Source: Rugosibacter sp. (GTDB lineage: Bacteria > Pseudomonadota > Gammaproteobacteria > Burkholderiales > Rhodocyclaceae). Taken from it: a DNA stretch of 60,143 bases. Within the stretch, counting starts at the first letter, position 1. The number at the start of each line of letters is the position of its first letter. The DNA is taken from contig WOZP01000023.1 in the NCBI GenBank assembly GCA_011620215.1, positions 1-60,143 on the forward strand. Direction: 5' to 3'. The notes under the pieces were generated by a model. It made no database searches. It saw only the letters and a program-made list of their open reading frames with translations, and was not told the DNA's origin. Position numbers and translations under genes: made by a program. Below, in pieces: positions 27,190-36,323 of the stretch.

Positions 27190-28233
27190 ATGATGTCTGT
27201 ACGATTAACCCAATTCTCTCACGGTGGTGGTTGCGGCTGCAAAATTGCACCGGCTGTCTTGGCGCAATTACTCGCCGCGTCCCCCTTTAAAACCTTCCCC
27301 GCAGACTTGCTCGTTGGCACTGAAACATCGGATGATGCGGCCGTTTATCGCTTGAATCCGCAGCAAGCCATTATCGCCACGACAGATTTTTTCACACCTA
27401 TCGTTGATAACCCGCGTGATTTCGGTCGCATTGCCGCTGCCAATGCCTTGTCCGATGTCTATGCCATGGGCGGACGCCCCCTCTTTGCCCTGGCACTGGT
27501 GGGCATGCCCCTGGACAAACTGCCCCCCGAAGTCATCCGCGAAATCCTGGCCGGTGGCGAAGAAATCTGCACTGCCGCAGGCATCCCCATTGCAGGCGGA
27601 CATTCCATTGATGTACTGGAACCCATCTATGGACTGGTGGGCATTGGCCTGGTACATCCTGATCAAATCAAACGCAACAGTGGCGCACAGGCAGGCGATG
27701 CGTTGATTCTGGGCAAACCCCTGGGCATTGGCATCCTCTCCGCAGCGCTTAAAAAAGAGGTGCTCTCCGCCGCAGGTTATACCGACATGCTGCGCTGGAC
27801 AACCCAACTGAACACCCCCGGCTGTGCCTTCGCCAGTATGGACGAGGTACACGCCGTCACCGATGTCACCGGCTTTGGCCTTGCCGGTCACCTGCTGGAA
27901 ATCTGTCGCGGGTCGCAACTCGGCGCAACCCTCAAGTTTTCACAATTGCCACTGATTGATGAAGCAATACGCCACGCGAAGGCAGGCATTGTCACTGGCG
28001 CATCCGCTCGCAACTGGTCAGGCTACGGCAGCCAGATAACCCTTGCGCCCGAACTCGCCGAATGGCAACAAAAAATACTCGCTGATCCGCAAACCAGCGG
28101 CGGCCTGCTAGTCGCTTGCGCGCCCGCAGCAGCAGATGCCGTACTCGCCAAATTCAAGCAAGAAGGCTTTGAGAGTGCGGCCATCATAGGCGAGATGCTC
28201 AGCGGTATCCCCAGAGTGACGGTCGATGCATGA
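27190..28233 (+). CDS. selD: Selenophosphate synthetase
   Basis: The product has about 347 residues, near the usual length. The N-terminal catalytic loop HGGGCGCK holds the active-site Cys (a TGC codon, not a selenocysteine TGA) and Lys. Downstream are GTETSDDAAVY, the metal-binding region IATTDFFTPIV, and VTDVTGFGLAGHL. It converts selenide and ATP to selenophosphate. Two adjacent ATG codons (27190 and 27193) follow AGAAG directly, so the exact start is open. No selA, selB or selC is in the window, so the visible selenium use is tRNA modification by MnmH. Confidence 0.94.
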   Translation: MMSVRLTQFSHGGGCGCKIAPAVLAQLLAASPFKTFPADLLVGTETSDDAAVYRLNPQQAIIATTDFFTPIVDNPRDFGRIAAANALSDVYAMGGRPLFALALVGMPLDKLPPEVIREILAGGEEICTAAGIPIAGGHSIDVLEPIYGLVGIGLVHPDQIKRNSGAQAGDALILGKPLGIGILSAALKKEVLSAAGYTDMLRWTTQLNTPGCAFASMDEVHAVTDVTGFGLAGHLLEICRGSQLGATLKFSQLPLIDEAIRHAKAGIVTGASARNWSGYGSQITLAPELAEWQQKILADPQTSGGLLVACAPAAADAVLAKFKQEGFESAAIIGEMLSGIPRVTVDA

Positions 28234-28304
28234 TGTCGCCTGACGTAACCCTCACGGCACAAACAGCAGACGCGTCATCATCAATCAGGTATCCGCTCCA
28301 ATTG

Positions 28305-28322
28305 AAAAGTCGGCGCTCGTGA
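28305..28322 (-). repeat. Dispersed repeat copy (intergenic, after selD)
   Basis: On the minus strand the core matches with one mismatch (G for C at the fifth base). It is preceded by TGCCGTA, as in the consensus. Confidence 0.85.
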
Positions 28323-28381
28323 TACGGCAAGACAATTAAAAACAACTTTCTCACTTGCCCACTCTACCTCGTATTAGCAAG

Positions 28382-28722
28382 GGTTATGGCGTGATGCAAG
28401 CCGTACAAGCCTGACTCAACGAGCAACACCCGGAAATTGAGCAGCGCGCCAAGGCCGAGTGCGGCGAGATTCACTGGGACGATGAGACGCCCCTGATCAA
28501 TACCCATGTGCGCGGCCGCAGCGACGCGTCGGCAGGCAAGACACGTGTGATCCGGAAGAACGCCTCAATGCCGACCTCAGGCATGCCATCGGAACAAAAG
28601 GGCCGGTACTCACCTAAGCCAAACTAAAACTCGCTACCACCGAACACATGGTCAAACTCGAATAATCACCCGAGCGGGTCAAGCGCTTCTTCCAGGATTC
28701 GCGTGTCAAATATGCTGCTTGA
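28382..28722 (+). pseudogene. IS630-family transposase relic
   Basis: The first part reads GYGVMQAVQA, a stop, then LNEQHPEIEQRAK, EIHWDDETPLINTHVRGRS (the central DDE-type region). After a frameshifting internal deletion it continues EERLNADLRHAIGTKGPVLT, a stop, then AKLKLATTEHMVKLE, a stop, then SPERVKRFFQDSRVKYAA. These match the C-terminal half of IS630-type transposases. Three internal stops and the deletion show it is dead. An IS end follows at 28728-28753. Confidence 0.85.
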
Positions 28723-28727
28723 AATTT

Positions 28728-28753
28728 CAAACTTCATCTGGCCTGATCAATAG
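28728..28753. repeat. IS630-type element right end
   Basis: It lies five bases after the transposase relic stop and directly abuts the fic relic. It matches 13803-13828 at 24 of 26 positions. No matching inverted left end is visible upstream, so that end has been lost. Confidence 0.65.
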
Positions 28754-28758
28754 GCTCG

Positions 28759-28950
28759 TCCACCCGAATCGAGGGCAGCAAGTTATCCGACCGCGAGTTC
28801 GAGCACCTGCTATCCAACCTGAAAATCCGCGACTTCATCAGCCGCGACGAGCAGGAGGTGGTCGGCTATGCGAAGGCCATGGAATTGGTGTTTACGTCCT
28901 GGCAGAACATCGCGTTCACCGAAAACCACATCAATCTCCAGATAATCGTT
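28759..28950 (+). pseudogene. Fic-family protein N-terminal relic
   Basis: The frame reads STRIEGSKLSDREFEHLLSN, SRDEQEVVGYAKAMELVF and IAFTENHINLQ, the N-terminal part of Fic/DOC proteins including the inhibitory-helix-type (S/T)xxxE(G/N) region STRIEG. The catalytic HPFxxGNGR part is missing. It begins right after the IS end, so the IS probably inserted into it. Fic proteins AMPylate targets; this one cannot. Confidence 0.75.
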
Positions 28951-29080
28951 CATAAAAAAACCTGCACTCGCCGTAATGTGGGGCATATCCATATCGCGTC
29001 AAGTATAACAACGAGAAAATATACTCAACCCCGGTTAAAGCACATGCCATCCCCCGGAACGAATCGACTAGAATCCTTGA

Positions 29081-30397
29081 ATGAAAACGCTTACCCGTTT
29101 GTCCCGTCCGCGTTTAGCGCGTTTAACTTTTGTTGCGCTTGCCCTGCTCCTCCTGGCTGTCATCTCTTATGTCGCGTGGCATTTTTTTGCCGACGCTGGC
29201 GAGACGCTGAAATTCAAGCAGGCCAAGGTTGAAGTTGGCCCTATCACAGCTGCGGTATCGGCTACAGGCACCCTCAATCCAGTCGTTTCAGTACAGGTGG
29301 GCTCGCAGGTCTCTGGCCAGATAAAAGAAATCCTGGTGGACTTCAATTCACCAGTGAAGGCAGGCCAGTTGATCGCCCGTCTTGACCCGGAAACCTATCG
29401 CCAGCGCGTGATTCAAGCGCAGGCAGACACAGAAGCGGCACGCGCTAACCTGGCCATGCAGCAGGCGGATGTCCTCCGTGTCCAGGCGAATCTGGTTGAT
29501 GCTCAACGCGATTACGCGCGCAAAAAATTGCTGGTGGAAAAGAAATTCATCTCGCCAGCCGATCTTGATAAAGCACAAACCACATTCGATGCAGCCGCAG
29601 CGGCGCTACGCGTTGCCCAAGCGCAGGCGCTCAGTGGCGCAGCACAGGTCCGCCAGCGTCAGGCCCTGCTGGCGCAAGCGCAGGTGGATTTAGGTCGCAC
29701 TGAAATTCGCTCACCAGTGGATGGCGTGGTGGTCAAACGTAGTGTAGATACGGGGCAAACGGTTGCCGCCAGCCTGCAGGCACCCGAGCTTTTTATCATT
29801 GCCAGAAACCTGAGTGACATGCAGGTGGAAACCTCAGTGGATGAAGCCGATGTGGGGCGTATTCAACCAGGCCAAAACGTGAGTTTTACCGTTGACGCCT
29901 TTCCTGGGCAGCACTTTGCGGGACAGGTCAAGCAAGTACGCAAGGCGGCGTCGATTGTTTCCAATGTCGTGAGCTACACCGTGGTTGTTTCCGCAGCTAA
30001 CCCCGATCTCTTGCTGCTGCCCGGCATGACGGCGAATGTACGCATCATCACGGCGCACAAGGACAATGCACTCAAAGTACCTAATGCCGCATTACGTTTC
30101 AACCCGCCGGCAAACAGCGATGAAAAAGGCGATAAAAAGAACATGTCCGGCGTCTCACCAGCGCCGACTTTTTCTAAGCGAGGGAAAGACCGCAGCGAGG
30201 GCAGTCGCGTATGGGTGCAGGATAAAGACGGCAAGCCCAGCGCCGTCACGGTGCGTCTTGGCCTCACTGATGGCAGCATGACCGAGATTATCGCGGACAA
30301 TAGCCAGATCACCGCAGGCAGTGAGGTCATCGTCGGGATGCAAAGCACTGCTCGCAGCAAATCTGCCGCAGGCGCGCCTGGCCCGCGCATGTTCTGA
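29081..30397 (+). CDS. MacA-like periplasmic adaptor (membrane fusion protein)
   Basis: The 438-residue HlyD/RND-type adaptor has an N-terminal membrane anchor (about residues 12-32), a lipoyl half-motif GSQVSGQIKEI, a long coiled-coil hairpin (about 105-200, rich in A/Q/R) and a beta-barrel. It would link the inner-membrane pump encoded by the next two genes to an outer-membrane channel; no tolC-like gene is near. Near residues 345-370 there is a linker, NSDEKGDKKNMSG then SPAPTFSKRGKDRSEGS, that contains a dispersed repeat copy and looks like an insertion. Confidence 0.88.
   Translation: MKTLTRLSRPRLARLTFVALALLLLAVISYVAWHFFADAGETLKFKQAKVEVGPITAAVSATGTLNPVVSVQVGSQVSGQIKEILVDFNSPVKAGQLIARLDPETYRQRVIQAQADTEAARANLAMQQADVLRVQANLVDAQRDYARKKLLVEKKFISPADLDKAQTTFDAAAAALRVAQAQALSGAAQVRQRQALLAQAQVDLGRTEIRSPVDGVVVKRSVDTGQTVAASLQAPELFIIARNLSDMQVETSVDEADVGRIQPGQNVSFTVDAFPGQHFAGQVKQVRKAASIVSNVVSYTVVVSAANPDLLLLPGMTANVRIITAHKDNALKVPNAALRFNPPANSDEKGDKKNMSGVSPAPTFSKRGKDRSEGSRVWVQDKDGKPSAVTVRLGLTDGSMTEIIADNSQITAGSEVIVGMQSTARSKSAAGAPGPRMF
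30155..30173 (+). repeat. Dispersed repeat copy 3 (inside macA-like gene)
   Basis: This is an exact 18-base core with one extra T, preceded by GGCGTC. It is read in frame as SPAPTF within a charged, low-complexity linker. Confidence 0.9.
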
Positions 30398-30431
30398 TTT
30401 CTCGTCCAGACACGGATCACGGATTCAAAAT

Positions 30432-31151
30432 ATGGCAGCACTGATTCAAGTTGACGGGCTGGCCAAGGATTACCAAATGGGCAGCACCCTCGTACACGCC
30501 TTGCGTGGCGTCACTCTGGACATTGCCGCTGGCGAATTCGTTGCTGTCATGGGGCCATCCGGCTCAGGCAAATCCACCTTCATGAATCTGCTCGGTTGTC
30601 TGGATCAACCCAGCAGTGGCCGCTACCGGCTGGGGGAGCAGGAAGTCTCGCAACTCTCCAGTGATGAACTGGCGCAAGTGCGCAACCGCCAGATCGGTTT
30701 TGTGTTTCAGCATTTCAATCTTCTGGCACGCACGTCCGCCCTGGACAATGTCACCCTGCCTTTGCTGTATAATCATGCCCCGCTTGCCGAGCGTGACGCC
30801 CGCGCAAAAAAACGGCTCGCGCAGGTCGGCCTGGCCGAACGCATGGATCACCATCCGGCACAGCTTTCCGGCGGCCAGCAGCAACGCGTGGCAATCGCCC
30901 GGGCGCTGGTTTGCGACCCGCAACTGGTGCTGGCCGACGAGCCGACCGGCGCGCTCGACAGCCACACCAGTATTGAAATCATGGCGCTGCTGCAGCAACT
31001 CAACCACGAAGGCGTCACTATCGTGCTGGTGACACATGAGCACGACATTGCCCTGTTTGCCAGCCGCATCATCAGCTTTCGCGATGGCGTGGTGGTGGAA
31101 GATAAAGCCAACGTGCCCAATGATGCGGCGGCATTGCTGATCAAGACATAG
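30432..31151 (+). CDS. MacB-like ABC transporter ATPase
   Basis: The 239-residue ATPase of the LolD/MacB group has GPSGSGKST (Walker A), [15 protein letters not shown] (signature), [11 protein letters not shown] (Walker B) and a switch His in VTHEHD. I chose the ATG at 30432, 35 bases after the adaptor gene; it gives the family-typical N-terminus. It powers the permease encoded one base downstream. In E. coli MacB the ATPase and permease are one chain; here they are separate. Confidence 0.92.
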   Translation: MAALIQVDGLAKDYQMGSTLVHALRGVTLDIAAGEFVAVMGPSGSGKSTFMNLLGCLDQPSSGRYRLGEQEVSQLSSDELAQVRNRQIGFVFQHFNLLARTSALDNVTLPLLYNHAPLAERDARAKKRLAQVGLAERMDHHPAQLSGGQQQRVAIARALVCDPQLVLADEPTGALDSHTSIEIMALLQQLNHEGVTIVLVTHEHDIALFASRIISFRDGVVVEDKANVPNDAAALLIKT

Positions 31152-31152
31152 C

Positions 31153-32385
31153 ATGAATCTCGCCGCTACCTTGCGTGTCGCTCTGCTTGCCCTGCGCATC
31201 AACAAGATGCGCTCGGCATTGACTATGCTCGGCATCATCATTGGCGTGGCCGCAGTGATTGTGATGATCGCCGTCGGCAACGGGGCACAGGCACGTGTGG
31301 AAGAACAAATTAAAAGCCTCGGCTCGAACATCATCATGGTGCTTTCCGGCTCGGTGACATCAGGTGGTGCGCGCGGCGGCTCCGGCTCGCAACCGACGAT
31401 CTTCGAAGAGGATGCCACCGCCATGATGCGCGAGATTGATGACATTCAAGCCGCCGCGCCCACGCTGCGCGCTTCAGGCCAGGTGATTGCCGGCAATGCC
31501 AACTGGTCGACCACGTTCTATGGCATCACGCCCGAATATCTTGAAGTGCGCGAATGGCCCATTGCCGAAGGACGAAATTTTGAAACCACAGAAATGAATG
31601 GCAGCGGCAAGGTAGTGCTCATCGGGCAAACCGTGGCAGAAAATCTGTTCGGTGCAGCCAACCCGCTCGACCAGGTGATTCGCGTGCGCAAGGTGCCACT
31701 CACTGTAGTCGGCGTGTTGCAGCGCAAAGGTCAGAGCATGAGCGGACAAGATCAGGACGATACCTTGTTGATGCCAATCAACACCGCCAGAACACGTGTG
31801 ATCGGAGTAACGCAAGCCAAATCGCGCAGCGTCAACTCGATTATGGTCAAGGTCAAAGACGGGGCGGACATGGCGCAAGCCGAAGCACATTTGAAAGAAC
31901 TGCTGCGCCAGCGCCATCGCCTGCAACCCGGCCAGGATGACGACTTTTATGTGCGCAACCTGTCAGAAATTCTGCAAACGCAAGAAGCATCGTCCAAAGT
32001 CATGGCGCTTCTACTGGCTGCCGTGGCGTCAGTTTCTCTGCTGGTGGGCGGCATTGGCATCATGAACATCATGCTGGTTTCGGTGACCGAGCGTACTCGC
32101 GAAATCGGCTTGCGCATGGCGGTCGGCGCCCGGGGCCGCGACATCCTTACACAATTTCTGGTCGAAGCCGTCATGTTATCGGTGATCGGCGGACTCATCG
32201 GCATTGTGCTTGGCATCAGCACCGCCCTGTTGATTGCCAAACTGGCCGGCTGGCCGACAGCATTGTCGGCAGCGGCGATTATTCTGGCCGCCGGTTTCGC
32301 CGCGATTATCGGTATTTTCTTCGGCTACTATCCGGCGCGCAAAGCCTCACGTCTCCTGCCAATTGACGCCTTGCGCTACGAATAA
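31153..32385 (+). CDS. MacB-like ABC transporter permease
   Basis: The 410-residue permease has the FtsX/MacB layout: one N-terminal helix ([18 protein letters not shown]), a large periplasmic domain, then three helices near the C-terminus with [20 protein letters not shown] between them. With the adaptor and ATPase it forms a tripartite efflux or lipoprotein/peptide export pump. It is tightly spaced after the ATPase, in one operon. Substrate not known. Confidence 0.92.
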   Translation: MNLAATLRVALLALRINKMRSALTMLGIIIGVAAVIVMIAVGNGAQARVEEQIKSLGSNIIMVLSGSVTSGGARGGSGSQPTIFEEDATAMMREIDDIQAAAPTLRASGQVIAGNANWSTTFYGITPEYLEVREWPIAEGRNFETTEMNGSGKVVLIGQTVAENLFGAANPLDQVIRVRKVPLTVVGVLQRKGQSMSGQDQDDTLLMPINTARTRVIGVTQAKSRSVNSIMVKVKDGADMAQAEAHLKELLRQRHRLQPGQDDDFYVRNLSEILQTQEASSKVMALLLAAVASVSLLVGGIGIMNIMLVSVTERTREIGLRMAVGARGRDILTQFLVEAVMLSVIGGLIGIVLGISTALLIAKLAGWPTALSAAAIILAAGFAAIIGIFFGYYPARKASRLLPIDALRYE

Positions 32386-32407
32386 ACCTGTCCTACAAAA
32401 TCGGGCA

Positions 32408-33673
32408 TCAGTGATACCAGTTGGTGATACCGAAAGCCACCGTCGCCACCGTCATAACGCCTGTTGCCAACCAGCCCATCCAGCGTAGCCGTGGCGAACC
32501 GACAAAGCGACCCATCATTTTCTCGTGGCCGGACATATGCATCATCACAGCCATCAACGGCACTGCAACAACGCCATTGATCATCGCGCTCCACAACAGC
32601 GCCTTCATCGGGTCAATATTGCTGAAGTCAAGCAACACGCCGAGCAAAGTCGAGATGGCAATGATGGAATAAAAGCCCTTGGCTGCCTCAGGCTTGAGGC
32701 CAAGCCCTGTGCGCCAGCGGAAAAACTCCGCCACTGCATAGGCTGCCGACCCGGCGAGTACTGGCACTGCCAACAGGCCGGTACCGATAATACCGGCAGC
32801 AAACAACGCAAAGGCATAATCACCGGCGATGGGACGTAACGCGGCCGCCGCTTGCGCCGAGGTTTGAATGTCGGTGATGCCATGCACATGTAGTGTTACC
32901 GCTGTTGTGAGCATGATAAAAAATGCAACCGCTTGCGAAAAACCCATGCCCAGCAAAGTATCCAACCTGATACGCGCCAAGTGATGCACGGCTTCTGCAG
33001 GTCGTCGCATCAGCGCGATTAATCGGGGCCTGCGTCCCATCTCTTCCACTTCCTGGCTGGCCTGCCAGAAAAACATGTACGGGCTGATCGTCGTGCCGAA
33101 AATACTCACCACCAGACCCAGATAGTCATTCGTATGCTCGATTTTTGGCCACAGCGTATCGAGCACCACGGTAGTCCATGGCACATGCACAAAAAACAAG
33201 GTCCCTACATAGGCAAACAGCGATAACGTGAGCCACTTGAGCACCCGCACGTAGCGCTCATAGGGAATGAATATTTGCAACAACAGACACAACATGCCAA
33301 ATGCCACCGCGTACACATGCCTTGGCCCGCCCGCGACCAGATGCACGGCATCCGCCATCGCGCTGATATCGGATGCGATATTGATAGTGTTTGCCATCAG
33401 CAACAGCAACACCAGCGGCAGCGCAACCCAGCGTGGATAATTGAGCCGCAGGCTCGCCGCCAGGCCACGCCCGGTAACGCGGCCAATGCGGGCGCTAACC
33501 ATTTGTATGCTGACCATCAGCGGATAAGTGAATGGCAGAGTCCACAACATGCCAAAGCCATATTGCGCACCGGCTTGCGAATAAGTGGCGATGCCACTGG
33601 GGTCATCGTCTGCAGCACCCGTGATCAAGCCGGGGCCCAATGAACGTAACCAGCGGCGAAGGTGGGATGTCAT
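32408..33673 (-). CDS. NRAMP-like divalent metal transporter with non-canonical metal-site motifs
   Basis: The 421-residue protein has about eleven helices in NRAMP order. The helix-1 metal motif DPGN is replaced by DPSG (in DDDPSGIATYSQAG), and the helix-6 motif MPH is replaced by SPY (TTISPYMFFWQ). It is therefore in the NRAMP superfamily but may not handle Mn/Fe in the usual way. The ATG at 33673 starts the recognisable domain; no strong ribosome site is visible. It is divergent from parC. Confidence 0.85.
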   Translation of the reverse strand: MTSHLRRWLRSLGPGLITGAADDDPSGIATYSQAGAQYGFGMLWTLPFTYPLMVSIQMVSARIGRVTGRGLAASLRLNYPRWVALPLVLLLLMANTINIASDISAMADAVHLVAGGPRHVYAVAFGMLCLLLQIFIPYERYVRVLKWLTLSLFAYVGTLFFVHVPWTTVVLDTLWPKIEHTNDYLGLVVSIFGTTISPYMFFWQASQEVEEMGRRPRLIALMRRPAEAVHHLARIRLDTLLGMGFSQAVAFFIMLTTAVTLHVHGITDIQTSAQAAAALRPIAGDYAFALFAAGIIGTGLLAVPVLAGSAAYAVAEFFRWRTGLGLKPEAAKGFYSIIAISTLLGVLLDFSNIDPMKALLWSAMINGVVAVPLMAVMMHMSGHEKMMGRFVGSPRLRWMGWLATGVMTVATVAFGITNWYH

Positions 33674-33748
33674 AGTCTGATTTCGTCGATAATGATGCAG
33701 CAGCAATTTTAGTGGCTACCAGTAGAATGACGTAAAAATACTCTGGTC

Positions 33749-33780
33749 AATTGTCAGCCACTTTGTAACAAATTGTCAGG
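33749..33780. promoter_or_regulatory. Repeated/palindromic motif between the NRAMP-like gene and parC
   Basis: ATTGTCAG occurs twice, at 33750-33757 and 33772-33779, 22 bases apart, with the palindrome TTTGTAACAAA between them. The second copy includes TTGTCA, a possible -35 for parC with TAGTAT (33798-33803) downstream at a long 19-base spacing. An operator role is a guess. Confidence 0.3.
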
Positions 33781-33857
33781 CCGCATGGCTTTCAACTTAG
33801 TATCGTATGGCCTCTCATTTTTATAAGCACCCAACTTAAGATAAGTACCCAACACGC

Positions 33858-36296
33858 ATGAGCAACGAAACTCCCGACCTGTTCGACAACCTGGCCGACG
33901 AAAATCCACCGCCGCCTGCCGTACCACCAGCGCCGACTTTTTCGGATGACTTTGGCAATGGCAATTCATTAGCATTGGACACCTATGCCGAGCGCGCCTA
34001 TCTCGCCTATGCGATGAGCGTGGTGCGCGGGCGCGCATTGCCGCAAGTCGAGGATGGCTTAAAGCCGGTGCAGCGGCGCATCCTGCATGCGATGAATGAA
34101 ATGCGCCTGGCGGCCAGTGCCAAGCATGTGAAGAGCGCGCGCGTCGTCGGCGATGTGATCGGCAAATATCACCCGCATGGCGACACCAGCATTTATGACG
34201 CGATGGTGCGCGTGGCGCAGGATTTCACGCTGCGCTATCCGCTGATCGACGGCCAGGGCAACTTCGGCTCGCGCGATGGCGATGGTGCGGCGGCGATGCG
34301 CTATACCGAATGCCGGCTGACGCCGATTGCAGAATTGTTGCTCGCCGAAATCGACCGCGGCACGGTCGATTTCCTGCCCAATTACGATGGTTCGGCAACC
34401 GAGCCGCAACTCTTGCCCGCGCGCCTGCCCTTTGTGCTGCTGAATGGCGCATCCGGCATCGCGGTCGGCATGGCGACGGAAATTCCGCCGCACAATTTGC
34501 GCGAAGTGGCCGAGGCGGTACGCCTGCTGATCAAAAAACCCAACGCCACGCTGGATGACGTGCTCGCCGTGTTGCCGGGGCCGGATTTTCCCGGTGGCGG
34601 GCAGCTGATTTCGCCGGTTGCGGATATTCGGGAGATGTATGCCAACGGCCGAGGCAGCGTGCGCATGCGCGCCCGCTGGCATGTGGAAGAGCTCGCCCGG
34701 GGACAATGGCGCTTGGTAATTGACGAATTGCCGCACGGCGTCTCGGTCGCCCAAGTCTTGTCAGAAATTGAAAGCCTGACCAACCCGCAACCCCGCGCGG
34801 GGAAAAAGGATGTGAGTCAGGAACAGAAAAATCTCAAAGCACTGGTACTCGGCGTACTGGATACAATCCGCGATGAATCGAGCGATCAACAGGCTGTACG
34901 CATCATGCTGGAGCCAAAAAGCTCACGTCTCACGCAGGAAGAATTCATGGGCGTGCTGCTAGCGCACACCAGCCTGGAAGCAAATGTCTCCATCAACCTG
35001 ACCATGATGGGGTTGTATGGCGAAAACGGGGGCCGTCCGCGCCAAAAAAGTCTGCTGCAAATATTGCATGAGTGGATCGCCTATCGCTTTGCCACGGTGG
35101 AACGCCGCACTCGCCATCGGCTGGCCGAAGTGGAACGCCGAATTCACATTCTGGAAGGCCGCATGCTGGTCTTTTTAAAAATCGATGAAGTCATCCGCTG
35201 CATCCGCGAGGCAGACGACCCCAAGGCGGATCTGATTGCGCGCTTTGGGCTCACCGAAACGCAAGCCGAAGACATCCTCGAAATCCGCCTGCGTCAGCTG
35301 GCGCGTCTGGAAGGTATACGCATCGAGAAGGAACTCAACGAGTTGCGCGAAGAACATGGGCAGCTCATCACTCTGCTCGAATCACGCGCGGAAATGACGC
35401 GCTTGATTCTGAAAGAAATCAACGAGGATGCCAAGCGTTTTGGCGATGATCGCCGCACCTTTATGCGGCCGGAAGCCACCACTAATCGCAATCGTGAAGT
35501 AGCGGCACCCGATGAGCCAGTTACCGTCATTATCTCGAAAAACGGCTGGGTACGCGTACGACAAGGGCATGACATTGATCCCGCGACACTCAACTACAAA
35601 GCCGGTGATGCAGCAGGCTGGATTGTCCCTTCACGTACGGTGTGGCCGCTGGTCATCATTGACAGTAACGGCCGCAGCTACAGTTTGAAGGTCGCCGATT
35701 TACCCAGTGGCCGTGGCGATGGCACACCACTGAATACACTGCTCGATTTTCAGGATGGGGGCAAACTCGCACACGTTATCAGTGGCTTGCCAGAAGATAA
35801 ATATCTGGTCGCCAGTTCAGGTGCTTATGGCTTTATCACCCGTATCGCGGACATGATGTCGCGCAATAAAGCGGGCAAAGTATTCTTGACGCTGGAAAAA
35901 GACGAGCGACCTTTGACGCCTGCAAAAGTCGGCGCTAGTGAAACGGCGAACACGGCGGGCACGGTGAACACGGCAGACACGGCAGACACGGCGCATCAGA
36001 TGGTCGCTGTGCTCTCTGAGGGTGGCAGATTGTTGATGTTTGCGCTGACCGAGCTTAAAGAAATGGCACGCGGTCGTGGCTTGATGCTGATTGATCTGGC
36101 CAAGAAAGATGCTTTGGCCGGAGTGGCCTTGGTAAGCAAAAATCCCTTGTATCTGCAGGGCGTTGGCCGTGCTGGAAAACCGGTTGAATCCGTTCTGGAG
36201 CCACGCGCTCAAGTCGCTTTTCACGGTAGTCGCGCGCGTCGCGGACAAGAAATTCCTTTCAAACTCAAACCTACCGGCCTGTTCGCTGGCCGGTGA
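33858..36296 (+). CDS. parC: DNA topoisomerase IV subunit A
   Basis: The 812-residue protein is longer than the usual 750-780. The breakage-reunion domain has [20 protein letters not shown] and the catalytic Tyr in [10 protein letters not shown] (about residue 149). The C-terminal domain is a beta-pinwheel. It decatenates daughter chromosomes together with ParE, which is not encoded nearby. Two extra stretches are linked to dispersed repeats: a proline-rich N-terminus (about 16-35) and a Thr/Ala-rich loop (about 688-715) with five 9-base tandem units. I infer these are insertions in permissive sites. Confidence 0.95.
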   Translation: MSNETPDLFDNLADENPPPPAVPPAPTFSDDFGNGNSLALDTYAERAYLAYAMSVVRGRALPQVEDGLKPVQRRILHAMNEMRLAASAKHVKSARVVGDVIGKYHPHGDTSIYDAMVRVAQDFTLRYPLIDGQGNFGSRDGDGAAAMRYTECRLTPIAELLLAEIDRGTVDFLPNYDGSATEPQLLPARLPFVLLNGASGIAVGMATEIPPHNLREVAEAVRLLIKKPNATLDDVLAVLPGPDFPGGGQLISPVADIREMYANGRGSVRMRARWHVEELARGQWRLVIDELPHGVSVAQVLSEIESLTNPQPRAGKKDVSQEQKNLKALVLGVLDTIRDESSDQQAVRIMLEPKSSRLTQEEFMGVLLAHTSLEANVSINLTMMGLYGENGGRPRQKSLLQILHEWIAYRFATVERRTRHRLAEVERRIHILEGRMLVFLKIDEVIRCIREADDPKADLIARFGLTETQAEDILEIRLRQLARLEGIRIEKELNELREEHGQLITLLESRAEMTRLILKEINEDAKRFGDDRRTFMRPEATTNRNREVAAPDEPVTVIISKNGWVRVRQGHDIDPATLNYKAGDAAGWIVPSRTVWPLVIIDSNGRSYSLKVADLPSGRGDGTPLNTLLDFQDGGKLAHVISGLPEDKYLVASSGAYGFITRIADMMSRNKAGKVFLTLEKDERPLTPAKVGASETANTAGTVNTADTADTAHQMVAVLSEGGRLLMFALTELKEMARGRGLMLIDLAKKDALAGVALVSKNPLYLQGVGRAGKPVESVLEPRAQVAFHGSRARRGQEIPFKLKPTGLFAGR
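33924..33942 (+). repeat. Dispersed repeat copy 4 (parC N-terminus)
   Basis: One mismatch to the core (C for T at the first base), then an extra T; preceded by TGCCGTA. It is read in frame as PPAPTF in the non-conserved N-terminal extension. Confidence 0.88.
35924..35941 (-). repeat. Dispersed repeat copy 6 (parC C-terminal loop, antisense)
   Basis: One mismatch to the core on the minus strand (T for C at the fifth base), preceded by CGCCGT. The gene reads it as KVGASE. The T tract is followed by GCAGGC, as in the copy at 43782-43799. Confidence 0.85.
35948..35992 (+). repeat. Five tandem 9-base units in parC
   Basis: The units GAACACGGC, GGGCACGGT, GAACACGGC, AGACACGGC and AGACACGGC follow directly after repeat copy 6. 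They encode a Thr-Ala-Asp/Asn-rich tract. The stretch looks like slippage expansion in a permissive loop. Confidence 0.8.
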
Positions 36297-36323
36297 CTTC
36301 TTCCATCATGCGACGAATCCAAA

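Noticed and set aside
27229-27243. Selenocysteine codon in selD
   Set aside because: Some selD genes use TGA at the active site; here the codons are TGC and the frame has no internal TGA.
35948-35992. CRISPR-like array
   Set aside because: The five units are 9-base direct tandem repeats without spacers, inside parC and in coding frame.
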